Positions 1-11,530 of a stretch of 64,000 nt of DNA are shown one piece after another (the first letter of the stretch is position 1; the number at the start of each line of letters is the position of its first letter). Under the pieces are notes generated by a model. It searched no databases and had not been told where the DNA came from. It saw only the letters and a program-made list of their open reading frames with translations. This stretch comes from Primula veris (Eukaryota > Streptophyta > Magnoliopsida > Ericales > Primulaceae): assembly GCA_963682055.1 (NCBI GenBank), contig OY821741.1, positions 12,653,197 to 12,717,196 on the forward strand. Direction: 5' to 3'. The position numbers and the translations under genes are program-made.

Positions 1-632
1 ACTCGGTGAATTTTTCCTCGCTATTGGCCTTTATCATGGGAGTCATCATCGAGAAGAGAAAAGAGAGGAGCAAAAAAGTGATAACGATATTTTTCATGGC
101 CATTTATTCTTTTTCTTCTTCTTACTCTCTCTTTATCTGTAGTAATGTGGATGCCAATTATTATAGCAAAACATGGACTTATATAGATGGAATAGAGAGG
201 ATGGTTGCCATAGGCACATAATATGATTAATGAAGATAAAAAGCTAATGCCAAATATGGAAATACAAACGACTAGGGAATATACTTATTGACCAATACTG
301 TAAAAAGAAAAAATAGGAACTTAGTCCAAATCAGAATATAATATGGGATTAATAAGTTAATCACATCTATATATAAGAAGAAGCTAATGAAAAATCTCAA
401 TCATAAAGACCTTTGATTATTAATTTTATTAAGTATATGAAATTAAGCTGATGATCAAACACAGGATACCATAAATATAAGCTAGCATTTGGTTATTTTC
501 TTATTGTAAATATATGACACTTGACAAAGCAAATACCAAATACACATTACATACAAGTCCTTTTATAAAAACATCGAATGTAAGTAGTCAAGTAGATTTC
601 CAGAATGCTTAATAAAAACAAGATAAGTATAA
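1..632. other. AT-rich intergenic DNA, no gene seen
   Basis: No convincing coding region is visible; short open frames lack any recognisable domain. From about 530 to 632 the sequence resembles 22165-22290 (shared words include CAAGTCCTT, GAATGTAAGTAG and AATGCTTAA). This is the left end of a diverged paralogous segment. Confidence 0.6.
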
Positions 633-1445
633 GCTCTGTTTGTTTCATCGTAAAAGTTTTACATGTACAATATTTTCATTGGAAAGTTTTACATTGAAAA
701 CTTTTGTTTGCTTTTCATTTATATGCGGTTGGTACATAAAAAGTTTTTCACTTAAAATTTCATACAAACTCAAATTTTTTTTACAAATTGTTTTTTTAAC
801 AAATAATTGGTAAAAATTTCAACATGTATAAAAAACTTAATCTAAACACATATTTTATTTCATATACGTCACTTATAATAACTTATAAATTTTCAACATA
901 TAAACTCATAAAATTATAATCATAGAAGATATTATTAACTTTTTTTTTAGCTTTTTCAAATTTTCCTGGATTTTTGAGATTTTTCGGATTTTTTTTCCAT
1001 TTTTTGTTATTTTTTAGATTTTTTCCTATTTTTTAATATTTTTATTGGTTAATTAGATTTTAGCCTTTTCAAATTTTCTTGGGTTTTTTAGATTTTTCGG
1101 ATTTGTTTTTTATTTATTTTCCATTTTTGTTTTTTTTTAGAATTTTTCGTGTTTTTTTCTTTTTTTATTGGTTAGTAGATAAAATTGGACTAATTATTAA
1201 ATAATTTTGAAAGAATAGACCTATAATTAATAATAGTTATAATACTAGTATTAGAAAGAATATAGAGATAGACTCCGTAAACCGTTTAGAACTTTGTTTG
1301 CGGGGTACTCGTTTCTCCCAATTTTACTGGATATGTGAGAAAAGTTTTTCAAAAAAAAATATTTTACGTTAAACCAATCACCCGGAAAATCTATTTTACT
1401 CGTAAATGTTTGTTTATCTCCATTTTACAACAAAACAAACAGAGT
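633..1445. mobile_element. MITE with terminal inverted repeats, T-rich interior
   Basis: The left end reads GCTCTGTTTGTTTCATCGTA and the reverse complement of the right end reads ACTCTGTTTGTTTTGTTGTA, giving terminal inverted repeats of about 22 bp. The interior is T-rich and holds an imperfect direct duplication (about 950-1060 and 1065-1175) built on TTTTTCAAATTTTC and GATTTTTCGGATTT. The paralogous locus near 22290 lacks this block and runs straight from the left to the right flank, which supports an insertion. I could not define a clean target-site duplication, so the superfamily is uncertain; hAT is possible from the TIR style. Confidence 0.65.
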
Positions 1446-1508
1446 AACAAATTGTTGCAGATTACGAATTTGAAACATTCACCATTTAGCAAATATAACC
1501 GAACAAAT

Positions 1509-2818
1509 TGTTGGAAAAAGTTGGAAAATATGTAGTTTAAACATATTTGTTCCAAGTGGTCAGAGACCACATTTGAGTCAATTTTTAATGCGACTCCTCA
1601 GTTTTTCTGAGGCCATACTCTATGCGTTTGAGTAGCTCGTGCGACGAGCTTCGCAACGGTATATCGCATGACCAATTCGGAGGAATGGTGTGAATGATAA
1701 TTGGACTCGAATGTTGGTACTCGAAAGAGGGAAAAACCGAAATCTGGAAAATGGAGTAGAGAGTGGGAATAAACCATGAGGGTTATCCCACATTGGAAAA
1801 TCAAGGTTGATTTTCACTCTATATATACAAACTCATCCCATGTAGTTGGTAAACTAATTAAGTCCACATACCCATGAGTGGGTTAGTGTGTACCACACAC
1901 GTGCACGCTCGCTCGGGTCTCGGGACGCGGGACGCGGGATTTGGGATTTGGGGAATGTCTCGGGTCTCGGGTCTTGGGTCTTGGGTCTTGTACTAAATCT
2001 AAATCTGAAAAGGGACTTTTGCATATTTGTAAGAGCAGTCCCTAAAGGTTGAAACTCCAGCAGTAATGGACAGCCATCCCTTCACATTTCATACATTAAA
2101 AATCAGTATCTCTCCTTCTCTCTAAAAGCTGCATATAATTTTTATTCATAGCATATTAGACCAGAGAGAACCACCCACTAAAAGCTCGACTTAGACTCGT
2201 CGCCAGTTTCCGGCGAGTCTTCCGAGAGACGTTGTACCTTGGGATCGAAGCGCCAACGCAAACAGAAACCTTAAGGTGGTTGGGCGAATATCGGTTAAGG
2301 GCATACTGTTAACAGTAGCCTCGTCCGTTTATTTTTACATTCTGTCCGTTTAATTTTCGCACTTAAATTCAGTCTTTTATATTCTCGTTTTTCAATTCAG
2401 TATTTAAATTTCAGTGTTTTAATATTCTGTGCTTAGCTGTAGCTTTTTTATTCTGTTTGTACTATTCTGTAATTATTTTAAAGTTCTGTTTCTGTTCTGT
2501 AATTTCAATTCTGTAATTTAATTATGTAATTAGATTAGTTTCAATTCAGTCCTGTATTTTAAATTCATAACAGAACAGTCCGGCTGTTAAGTTTTTACTT
2601 TCCAGTCCGGCAGTTTCTTTTAATTACAAAACAGTACATCAGATTATTAATTGATAATAATCTGATAACGTTTGTTTTATTTACATTTCAGTACCTAAAT
2701 GTTGTAATCAATTTATTGTATTTCATTTGGAAATTAATAAAGATTACATTGGTTTTATTTAATTACTGTTTAGTCCTTTATTTATTATTAATTGTTATTT
2801 CGTACACGGAAACCAACA
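1509..2818 (+). mobile_element. Solo LTR of a retrotransposon (probably Ty1-copia), 1310 bp
   Basis: The block starts TGTTGG and ends CCAACA, a perfect LTR-type terminal inverted repeat. It is flanked by the 5 bp duplication CAAAT at 1504-1508 and 2819-2823. A TATA-like CTATATATAC lies at about 1820. No internal domain, primer-binding site or second LTR adjoins it, so it is a solo LTR left by recombination between two LTRs. The paralogous stretch near 22350-22400 (GAACAAATAAATAA) is an uninterrupted version of the target. The plus orientation rests only on the TATA-like motif. Confidence 0.85.
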
Positions 2819-2882
2819 CAAATAAATATCTCAGCAGTTGCTAAATAACTTTCCGGTTCATACTGCACTTTACATAAGTACT

Positions 2883-3380
2883 TATAACGATCCTAAGATA
2901 ATGTAGTGTAAACTACATTACCACACATCGGTAGTGTAAGCTACATTTGTGTTGTATATAATTCTATAGGCACCCTCACTTATATAACCGATTTTATAGG
3001 GTGAGTTCTACCTATGTGGTTGTTACATTTGCTATCAGAGCCGACACCACAATCCAACACGTGTGTCACATAGTGCGTCAAAAGGGAGATGATGGGATTG
3101 CAGTGTTCGACCGGGGCTAGTTTCTAGTGCAAAGCCCACCCACGGGGCGAAAAATGGATGACGCCGGGATTGCAGTGTTAGACCGGGACTAGAAATCAGC
3201 GCAAAGCCTGCCTGCGTGGTCGCAGGTTGCGGAGTGTGTTGGATTGTAACGATTCTAAGGTGATGTAGTGTAAACTACATTATCACACATCGGTATCAGT
3301 AGTATAAGCTACATTTGTCTTGTATATAACTTTATAGACACTCTCACTCTATAAACACTCTCGCTTATATAACCGGTAAT
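2883..3380 (+). mobile_element. TRIM-like miniature LTR element, ends eroded
   Basis: Two direct copies of about 140 bp (about 2883-3027 and 3237-3378) share words such as ATGTAGTGTAAACTACATTA and CACACATCGGTA. Between them lies only about 210 bp. Directly after the first copy, which ends GTTACA, stands TGCTATCAGAGCC at 3030. This resembles the initiator-Met tRNA primer-binding site TGGTATCAGAGC used by plant LTR elements. LTR, primer site, very short non-coding interior and LTR is the TRIM layout. The left copy lacks the TGTTGGATTG start seen in the right copy, and the right copy lacks the end seen in the left. I see no TSD. Confidence 0.6.
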
Positions 3381-4251
3381 GTGAATACTAATGATCACAC
3401 CATCGGCTTGCCTCGATTTTTGTTGGGACAGCATTGGTAAATGCCCAGAACGTTAAGTCTTTCATACAGGCCGATTGGAACTTACCCGAAGAATCACTAC
3501 TTGGACGTATTATTCCAAACATTACAATATTATAAAAAAAAATTACATTCCAATCGATGTAAACAGTATTTCATTTGAGGAGGTATTAATTTGAAAATCA
3601 ATTGCTTTTGATTAGTGATTTACTCCAATTCCAAATATACCATATATGTTTAATTTCGAAATATTTCAATAATCCTTAAGTTAGTTGTTACATAAAATGA
3701 TATTATTATGTAAATAACTATTGACATGTTATATGTACTTTAACATGTGTCCGGGACATATGTTAGCAGAACCTGTAGAGAAAATTATAGATATATGAAA
3801 GTCGAGAAGGCGGGCCATGTAACAATAGAAGAATAAAGTCATGATACTAATTACAATTAACAACAAAATAAAAGATGATGGAATCTTAGTTGTATTACGT
3901 GCTTGTTGTACATATAATTAATACGTACTTCAGAAAAGAGCTAATAGCCGTTTGATACCCACCCTTTTGCAAGCTAGCTTCAAGAATAAATGTTCACACG
4001 ATTTCTTTGTTTGGTACACGAAACATAAGATTTTTGGTGCAACTTTTTTGTTTATCATGTATATTGATTTTTTATTTTTCCAATTGTAGTCTTTTAGCCT
4101 TTTAACAGCGTGCATAATAATAATAAAAAAATACACTTCTAATCCAGCCCTTCCCATAAAAAAATATCGTGGTTATGTCACTGTGTGTAACAACGAGCTA
4201 CAAAATAGAAGATGCTTATTTCTTCTTGCAGAGTATTTAGATATAAACTGA
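3381..4251. other. Intergenic DNA, paralogous to 22.65-23.6 kb
   Basis: No gene is seen. Sequence around 3465-3490 (GGAACTTACCCGA), 3800-3880 (GCCATGTAACAATAGAAGAA) and 4225-4250 recurs at about 22690-22720, 22790-22858 and 23595-23620 in the same order and orientation. This marks a diverged segmental duplication. Confidence 0.6.
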
Positions 4252-4260
4252 TTGTTAATT

Positions 4261-4631
4261 GAGTTCGGATCCTTTGTCACTTATTCTCTGTCTCCTTTCG
4301 TGTCTGCTTAATTATTTTCATCCAAATTTAAAATTTTACAACTTATTTTGCGCATTTACATAATTTAATAGTATATTCTATGTAAATTTCATAATATTTA
4401 TCTATAAAATCGCTCGAAACGGATTTTTTTAATTTTACTAATTAATTTATAGTATCTTTTTAATTTATTCCAAATGAAATTGTGTGTGCGATTTTTCTTT
4501 TAAAAATAATTATTGGAGTGTATCGATATATGTGTACTCATAATTGTAGAAATTTTTTCAATTACTTTTATCAAATATTTTGGGTTAAAAATATAAGTGT
4601 ACATATAGTCGCGGACAAAGGAACTGGACTC
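4261..4631. mobile_element. Mutator-type MITE, 371 bp, with 9 bp TSD
   Basis: A perfect 9 bp duplication TTGTTAATT lies at 4252-4260 and 4632-4640. The element begins GAGTTCGGATCCTTTGTC and its end reads GAGTCCAGTTCCTTTGTC on the other strand, giving an imperfect terminal inverted repeat of about 18 bp. A 9 bp TSD is typical of Mutator-like elements. The interior is AT-rich and non-coding. A truncated relative occurs at about 55785-56095 (shared GAAATTGTGTGTG, TAATTATTG and ATTGATATATGT-like words). Confidence 0.8.
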
Positions 4632-4888
4632 TTGTTAATTAGGTTGTTGTAAGTAAAAACCATTGGAGAGAATAGCCGTTAGATATATCCTCTTGCTAGC
4701 ATCAACAAGAATTATTACCCTGGTTTAATATTTAATACGCCAAACAGATGTTATTTTATACAATTTATTACTTTTGAAAGGAAGTAATAATCAAACCCTT
4801 TTACTAATACTCATGTTGTCAAAGTACAAATGTACAATATTAATATAAGACGTTTCACATTTTGCTACTGGAACAAGCCTCACGAAAT
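4632..4888. other. AT-rich spacer, nothing recognised
   Basis: No coding region, repeat or inverted repeat was recognised between the Mutator-type MITE and the hairpin. Confidence 0.4.
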
Positions 4889-5014
4889 GAAGGCCTATTC
4901 CGTCATTTATGTATCATTTATGTATCATATCTCAAGTAAGATTATAGGTAAGATTGTCATATATACCTATAATCTTACTTGAGATATGATACATAAATGA
5001 CGGAATAGGCCTTC
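4889..5014. repeat. Long perfect inverted repeat (hairpin)
   Basis: The right arm, 4964-5014 (51 nt), is the exact reverse complement of the left arm, 4889-4950. The left arm differs only by an 11 nt direct duplication (ATTTATGTATC, in tandem). The loop is 13 nt. Such a near-perfect hairpin could be a young foldback MITE or a small-RNA precursor; the sequence does not decide. Confidence 0.85.
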
Positions 5015-5049
5015 TTAATCAGGTTCACAATAGTTGTAGCCGGAATAAA

Positions 5050-5526
5050 GGCTTTTTTTTTTTTTGGGTAAGTATATATTAACAAAATAAAAGATTTGGG
5101 ACCTAACCCAGATTACAACGCACACGTAACCATTACACCAACAAAACAACTCTCGCTCACAAACTGCCTAATACACGTAACAGACCTATGAGATGGTAAG
5201 ATTTATATGATACTGTTATTTATTAGAGAAAAACCAACACGACGCAACTCAGGAAAGGCCAGTAAAACCTCATTAAAATTATGGACGCTAAACGGCGAAA
5301 AAACTCTGACAAATTAGTAGTGCAATATAAGCTATAGCTACTTTACAAAAGAGTATAGCAACACAGCAAAACACACAACACAACACTGGACAAAACAACT
5401 TGTTCACTAGCATAACCAGGTTATTCCAAAACACGCCTATCTTGGACTGTTTGGTTGTGAGTTTACATCACTTTAATCACAATCAGCAAAACGAGATGGG
5501 GACATATCAGGGTTGATTTGTAAACT
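5050..5526 (-). mobile_element. LINE 3' end remnant, antisense
   Basis: A run of 13 T at about 5051-5063 is a poly(A) tail read on the minus strand. The sequence next to it, in reverse complement, contains GGGTTAGGTCCC followed by TTTGTTAATA. The LINE tail at 7484-7520 on the plus strand has GGGTTAGGTCCCGTTTATG. This therefore looks like the 3' untranslated end of a related LINE inserted in opposite orientation. No coding part is visible in it. Confidence 0.6.
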
Positions 5527-5529
5527 TTT

Positions 5530-5720
5530 CGCTACAAGAAAAAGTTCATTTACCAACAGTTTATTTTTTAAAAACTGTTAGTAAATTGAGTATCGCTAAA
5601 TTTTATCAATAGTTTAGCAACATAATTAGTTGCTATTATGTTGCTAAAATTTAGCAATACTTATTTTATCAACAGTTTTTAAAAAGTAAACAGATGATAA
5701 ATGAACAGTTTATCGTAGTG
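5530..5720. mobile_element. CACTA-type MITE, 191 bp
   Basis: The left end CGCTACAAGAAAAAGTTCAT matches the plant CACTA terminal signature (CACTACAAGAAAA) except for one base. The right end reads CACTACGATAAACTG on the other strand. The arms continue as inverted repeats (TTTTTAAAAACTG). The element is flanked on both sides by TTT (5527-5529 and 5721-5723), the 3 bp TSD expected of CACTA elements. It is non-coding. A related foldback is at about 40660-40800. Confidence 0.75.
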
Positions 5721-5819
5721 TTTTACCCTGCACATTACCACTTGTACAAGCCAGTTCACACCCCAAAGTTTAGTAAGATTTAAACTTTACCGCTTACACC
5801 AGTACTTGCAAAGAGCTTC

Positions 5820-7540
5820 TTTTGAAACTAGGGGGAATCACCCTTCTCAATGAGGTCATCAAATATGATATATGCTTTAGAGAAGGTGATGAAATTAGAT
5901 TTTGGCCACTATCCACTGATGGTAAACTTTCTTGCAAAAATACTTTTCATCATTTCAGGAATAAATATCCTAATAATTATATTTTTAAATGTATGTGAAA
6001 TAAAGTGCTTCCTATAAAAATCTCTATCTTATGTTGGAAAAATTGGAACCATTCTGTTAAAATAGATAGTGATCTATATAGATTTAATTTACCTATAATT
6101 AGTAAGTGTATTTGTTGATTGCATCATAACATTGATAGCGCTGAGCATTTGTTCTTCAAATGAGATGTTGGTTTGAAAGTTTGGAATTACTTTAGCAGAA
6201 TTTTTGTTTTTAGGTCACATACTATTCTGTCCAATAGATCTCTCATTTCTTCCTGATGTAATTATTTTAATAAATCATCTCAATTAGTTGATAATATTGC
6301 TAGTTTGGTGCTTTTTTAATTGTTTCGGAAATTTGGATTGTTAGGAATAGCTATTTATATGATAATAGTGGCTTTCATGCTGATAATATCATTGCTAAAA
6401 TACATAAATGGATTAGAGAATTAAATGTTTTTATTAAGAATTGCACTCCTATTATTAATTTTCAGAATCTTACCTTGCATGCTTGTGGTGTTTCTTTTAT
6501 TAAGCCTAATGTTAGGAAACCTGTTGCGATGACACGGGCCCTTCCCCCTAAAGGTCGGCTCAAGCTTAGTGTAGATGGCTCATGTTTTGGTAATCCTGGT
6601 TCAGCGGGTAGTGGAGGCCTTCTTAGAAATGATTGTGAACATGTTTTATTTGCTTTTTTCTGTTAGTTTAAGATGTAATACTAATATTTATGTTGAATTA
6701 TATGCTTTGTATACTGGTCTTTTCATTTGTTATAGCCTCGATATTCATAATATCTATATTGAAACTGTGTATTATAATTAGAAATTGATGGTATATTCTC
6801 TCTCATCCCCTATACAATTTAGAATTTACCAATATTTGGGATAACATTTGCATGTTTAAAGATTATATAAGTTTGGACGTGGTGCTTATTTATAGAGAGA
6901 AAAATAATGTAGCTGATAATCTTGCTAAAATGGGTGTTAGATGAATTACTAATATTTATTACAGTGAATTAGATCTACCTAATAGTACTTATTCTAATCA
7001 TGTCATGAATTTATCAGGAAGGCATAGTTTTAGGCTAATGAGATAATAATTTGTTCTTTTATATTTTAAAACTTTTGCAAATAAAGATGTACTGATGCAA
7101 GAATCTTTTATATTACTAATCTCTTTTGGTGAGTTTTTGTTTTAGGACTAGGAGTTAGTTTTTATATTTAAATATGGAATTCAGGTAAGTATTCTCAATT
7201 TCAGAGTGGGTATTGGTTTGAAAAGTGCAGGCTAAATGAGTAGTTGTTAGCTAGTTATTGTATCTTTTAGATCGTTTTTATTTCGAGCAAGCTGAGTAGT
7301 TATTAGCCAAATAATGGGAATTCAGAGTGGGTATTGGTTTGTTAGCAGTTCTAGTTTCTTATACTTCATTTAAGAATCAGTTTATTTCTAACTAGTTGAC
7401 TAAGTGGTATGCGTTTGTAATATGTCGGAAGTCTGTTTTGTTAGTTTTTTTTTTCCGGTTGCATTTGTTTTATCGGATGTACATGGGTTAGGTCCCGTTT
7501 ATGTTAAATAAAATGTGTTTAAAAAAGATAAATAAATAAA
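5820..7540 (+). pseudogene. LINE ORF2 remnant: zf-RVT and RNase H parts, with 3' end
   Basis: Broken frames from about 5836 read like the zinc-binding region that follows reverse transcriptase in plant LINEs (phrases like RFWPLSTDGKLSCK and HNIDSAEHLFFK). They continue at 6475-6960 into a plant LINE RNase H. The first strand is KLSVDGSCFGNPGSAGSGG, then ELYAL, and the closing NVADNLAK holds the last catalytic Asp. Stops and frameshifts break it (for example at 6664), and the third catalytic position appears mutated (IETV where IETD is expected). The element ends in an A-rich tail at about 7520-7542. The 11 nt ACGGAATAGGC at 7543-7553 also occurs at 5000-5010 and may be part of a target duplication. 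The 5' two thirds are missing. Confidence 0.75.
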
Positions 7541-7553
7541 TAACGGAATAGGC

Positions 7554-7966
7554 TTAATTAAAGGTGGGTTAAGCTGTCGATGCAGAGAAATATTGTTACA
7601 TTTTGCATCTCCTTAGATTGGCAAATTATATTCTAACTGTTCTCACATTTACTAGACTTCGAGTTTCTTGTTGAAAATAATAAGTGGCTTTTAAACATGA
7701 GGCACAGTATAAATTTAGAATTGCTGGTCGACTGTATCTTTAAGTTCAAATTACTTTTTAATTGCTTTTTTGTTTGGATATGTTTTAAGAATGAATGCTC
7801 AATTTAATGTTTATTCAAAATTGCCTTCTACTCGTTAATTAGTTAGGTTTTAGCTTTTATCTGATACATTATCTCAACATTAATCCTTAGCTTGTTATTA
7901 AGTTGCTGGCTGTAAGTTTAAATCAATTTAATAATTGTTATGATAAAGAGAGATAATGTATATATA

Positions 7967-7997
<31 letters not shown>

Positions 7998-8256
7998 CTA
8001 ATACACAAGAGAGATGACTAATTAATTTGGTGAATGAGTCTCTTTTAATATTTTATCGTTGATAATTAGCTTTCTATCATCTTTTCATTACTATGCACAT
8101 ATATTTTATACGGTTTATCTATGTGTGTATCTATGTATGTATCTGTGTATATGTTAGAGAGAGAGGATGTGTCATGTGTGTGTTAGGTTGTGTTTTATTA
8201 TGTGGTAATTCCGTCTAAGTAACTTATAACAACTTATATTACTCCTAAATATCTTG
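7554..8256. other. Intergenic DNA with an AT microsatellite
   Basis: No gene is seen. An AT-dinucleotide run lies at about 7957-7992, and a GTGTATCTATGTATGTATC-like stretch at 8120-8155. Confidence 0.6.
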
Positions 8257-8865
8257 ATAAGTTCACATTTCTCATAGGTACCATTTTTTAATTATTTAGT
8301 TTATTTACTAAATTGTCATACAAAGCAAAATATAATATATATATTTTATCTTTCTACAAACCAAAAAAAATAGTTTTTTATTTTTTTTGTAATTTTTTTA
8401 AAATTTTGTGATTTTTTTTTATTTTTTTTTTCATTTTTTGTGATTTTTTTCATTTTTTATAATTTTTTTCATTTTTTATAATTTTTTATAATTTTTTTTG
8501 TAATTTTTTTTTATAATTTTGTGATTTTTTGTGATTTTTTCATTTTTTATAATTTTAAGTGATTTTTTTCATTTTTTATAATATTTTGTGATTTTTTTCA
8601 TTTTTTATAATTTTTTTTTATTTTTTTTTATTTTTTTTTATAATTTTGTGATTATTTGTGATTTTTTCATTTTTTTATAATTTTTTTGTGATTTTTTTAT
8701 TTCTTTGTGATTTTTTTTTTATTTTTTTTTTCATTTTTTGTGATTTTTTGCATTTTATATAATTTTATGTGTTTTTTTTTCCATTTTTTATGAAATATGT
8801 GGATGACGTTTTGGTAAATAAAATAAATAATTAAAAAGTGGTACCTATAGGGAATATGAACTTAT
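8257..8865. mobile_element. Foldback element with about 65 bp arms and a poly-T interior
   Basis: The left arm (8257-8321) starts ATAAGTTCACATTTC and contains ATAGGTACCA and TTTTAATTATTTAG. The right arm (8801-8865) is its imperfect reverse complement, ending TGAACTTAT. Between them, 8360-8790 is almost entirely short T runs separated by GTG, CA or AA (units like TTTTTTGTGATTTTTT). No open frame and no clear TSD were found. Confidence 0.6.
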
Positions 8866-8914
8866 TTCTAACTTGCACAAAGTTGCACAAAAGTGTAAAG
8901 TAACCAAATCCAAC

Positions 8915-9000
8915 CCGACCCAAATAATCCTGCACTTTTATCCAACCCGTACAGGGTCGGGTCGGATCGGACAAAATCCGGAATTATGCCATACCTAATC
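8915..9000. mobile_element. Right-end remnant of a hAT-like MITE
   Basis: The words CCAACCCGACCC, GGGTCGGGTCGGATCGG and, at the end, AATTATGCCATACCTAA resemble the ends of the MITEs at 21381-21906 and 37240-38080. In reverse complement the end reads TTAGGTATGGCATAATT. No left end is found, so it is a fragment. Confidence 0.45.
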
Positions 9001-10225
9001 TGGACTATTAGAAACCACATTCTATCTCAAAAAAGGTGGTTTAGCCAACTAAGTAAACTAGCCTAATTTCGTCACAATTCAGTAGTGTTAGCAGATACAC
9101 TTGATGAACTCGTCGATTTCTATCTCGTATAATGTTATTCAAGAACAGAGTAAAAGAAAGACGGAAATATTGTATCCTTTCGTAAATAAAGAAATGTAGT
9201 AATTTCATTAGTAAACAATTAAAAGAGGCTTTATCTTTGTTTTCTGGTAGAAACTTTATCTGTAAGGTAAATGAAAGGCTATACTACCTTTTAACATACC
9301 ATCGTACACAAAATAAAAATGCACAAAGTATTACAAGGTTTTATGCTTTTACTGAAATTTTGAATGACCATAAAAGGAATATTAGTTTGTAATGTTTTAT
9401 CTCAAGAGCAAGACCAGAAACAATTAACATAGCTAAAAGGGGGCTTCTTCCATAAGACAAGAGAAATGTGACTATATATGTATATTGCATAAGTATATTT
9501 AAGGAGAATTACCAAAAAAATGTTACTATTTCATGATACACAATTTTTCACTTTTCTTTCTTTATACCCCAAATTGAAGCAAGTCTTTTAGATCACCTTT
9601 CAATCCGAATTAGCAAAGAGCAATTGATATCTCGTTGCTAAATATGGATTCCATATATTCATATAATCTGGATGTGCATGGGTGGAATTATTTAAACTCA
9701 CTTTCACTCCCTTCTTTCAGGCGGGCTTTCTAATATCCCCACTTTTACACTCCACTCTTATAAGGGAGTTTTGAGTCACCAATCCAAAAATATACGAGAA
9801 CACATCCTTATCGTTTTTAGTCTATCGCTGGCTCTGTTGATACTATTCCTGGCCTCACATCAATCTGAGGAAGATCTTAAAATGGAAGAACTCGTTCTTT
9901 CTTTTGCACACCCCTATCTCGTTAGAGACGCCCATTCTTTGTCCACTCCCAAAAGAGTAAATCGAGAGACTTGTCGTAAATAGTCGATTTCAATAATGTC
10001 AATAGTCGGAATTGAGAGGCTTTGTCTGTTCATTCTTTGTACAATTTTTGTCAATAGTACGTATCACATCTTCATTAATACTATATATATTCAATAATTT
10101 TCGCAGCTACCATCCATAAACGTAAAACGCGTATTAATATGCAATGGTATTAACCATAAATGATCTCTAATTATGTCAATAGGATCAAATCTTCATCAAT
10201 ACAATATATATTTCAATAATATTCT
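9001..10225. other. Intergenic DNA, one unexplained open frame
   Basis: No recognisable gene. A 70-codon open frame at 9771-9983 (plus) would encode one hydrophobic segment (IVFSLSLALLILFLA) followed by a polar tail. It has no ATG at its start and resembles no family I know. The local sequence is a little less AT-rich than its surroundings. I do not call it a gene. Confidence 0.4.
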
Positions 10226-10417
10226 ATTATTCCAAATCGACATGTTCTTATAAAAAGTATAGATGAAAGACAATTATTCCAAAACGATATATTCTTGTAA
10301 AAAGCAGAGATGAAAGCCAATCCTTCCAAAACAATATGTTCTTATCGAAAACTGAGATGAAAGCCAATTATTCCAAAACGACATGTTCTTTAAAAAAAAC
10401 TGAGATGAAAGCCAATG
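10226..10417. repeat. Tandem repeat, 4 units of 47 bp
   Basis: Four units start near 10226, 10273, 10320 and 10367. Each reads approximately ATTATTCCAAAACGACATG, then TTCTTATAAAAA, then CAGAGATGAAAGCCA. The units have diverged by several bases. Confidence 0.8.
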
Positions 10418-10545
10418 TCAAATACTTCAAATACTAGAGAAAAACAATTCAGAATGTAATCCAAATCATCCAAAGAAATGAGATTTTCTAGAAAGTCTAT
10501 TTAAACCAAGAATTCATCTTTTTACCTTACGCTGAACCATATGTA

Positions 10546-10895
10546 TGTTAGGGTCGATACAGGCGAATCAATGAAAGACAGAAATACTAAACCGAACACA
10601 CACTTCTTGATAACGGAGTTCACCCAAATTGGCTACGTCTCCGGGCCGCTACACGTGGCACTTTATATATATATTAAAAGAGGATTACAATCGTAATCTA
10701 GCTAGATCACAAAGCTATGGTTCTCTCGCAAATAGAACTCTCTCTTTATAATATAGATGTGTTTGTGTAGGTGTAATTAAAATACAAGATATTGGGGTAT
10801 ATAAATAGGACCCTTAGTGGGTCATATTACAATTCCAAGTGATGTGGGATAATTAGAAAACATGGCCAAATCTCATTTGGCTCCGCAACTCAACA
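10546..10895 (-). mobile_element. Solo LTR, 350 bp
   Basis: The block begins TGTTAGGG, ends CTCAACA and is flanked by ATGTA at 10541-10545 and 10896-10900, a 5 bp TSD. At 10612-10645 it carries a 34 bp module containing GGCTACGTCTCCGGG, shared with the copia LTR at 56424-56457. That LTR is on the minus strand, so minus is inferred here too. A TATA-like TTTATATACCCC lies on the minus strand near 10795. No internal domain is present. Confidence 0.75.
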
Positions 10896-11009
10896 ATGTA
10901 GCCATAACCAAGATGCAAAACGCGGCCCATAAAGTCATCTCTCCCCATAGATTTGCAGGATTGCGGTGCTATGTCTGTCCTCTTTGCTAATAAGTCTCAC
11001 ACTACTATC

Positions 11010-11530
11010 CTTGTATAAGCCCTTTATAACCAGTGCATCCTCCCCAACCGGAGGTATATGGCTCCGGATATCACTTGTCAAAAAAGCAGGCTTCCCGTTC
11101 CAAGTAACTCAACCCATTGTCCATTTTCGAATATTTTGACCATTTTCACTCTTTGACAGAACTCTTAAACTTTTGGGTTGATTATTTCAACGAACAGACC
11201 CCGTTTGATCCACTTTTATAAACATAAAGTCGATGGTCCAATGGCTGTTTCGATACCAGATTGATTAGTATCGCTTATGACTGAAACTGAGTGGGGAATT
11301 ATCAAGATTGCGATTTTCCTTTTGTCATTTATTTTTATAACCTCTACCCGGTTATTCTTGTACAACCCCCTTAGAATTAGTACACTCTCCTCAACCGGAG
11401 GTATATGCGTCGGGAGATCCCTTCTAAAAGATAAGTAGATGTACTCTTCATTGTCCAGTAGCTCAATTCATTCTCCATTTGTGAATACATCAACAACTCT
11501 AGCTCTTCTGAGATCTTGGTTGATAATCTC
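11010..11530. repeat. Two tandem copies of a roughly 349 bp repeat
   Basis: Similar blocks start near 11020 and 11365. Both contain CC(C/T)CAACCGGAGGTATATG, then AGTA(A/G)CTCAA(C/T)-like and CATT(G/C)TCCATTT words. A third diverged copy lies at about 20665-20830 (CCCAACTGGAGGTATATGCG). The spacing suggests an array split by the 9 kb of transposon DNA between. The identity of the repeat is not known to me. Confidence 0.6.

Noticed and set aside
8360..8790. A satellite or a coding region in the T-rich stretch
   Set aside because: Units are irregular T runs with no fixed period; it is low-complexity interior of a foldback element.
9771..9983. Small membrane protein gene
   Set aside because: There is no ATG start, no family match and no supporting signals; a single hydrophobic stretch is not enough.
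10226..10417. CRISPR-like direct repeats
   Set aside because: Units are contiguous without spacers and the genome is plant; this is an ordinary tandem repeat.
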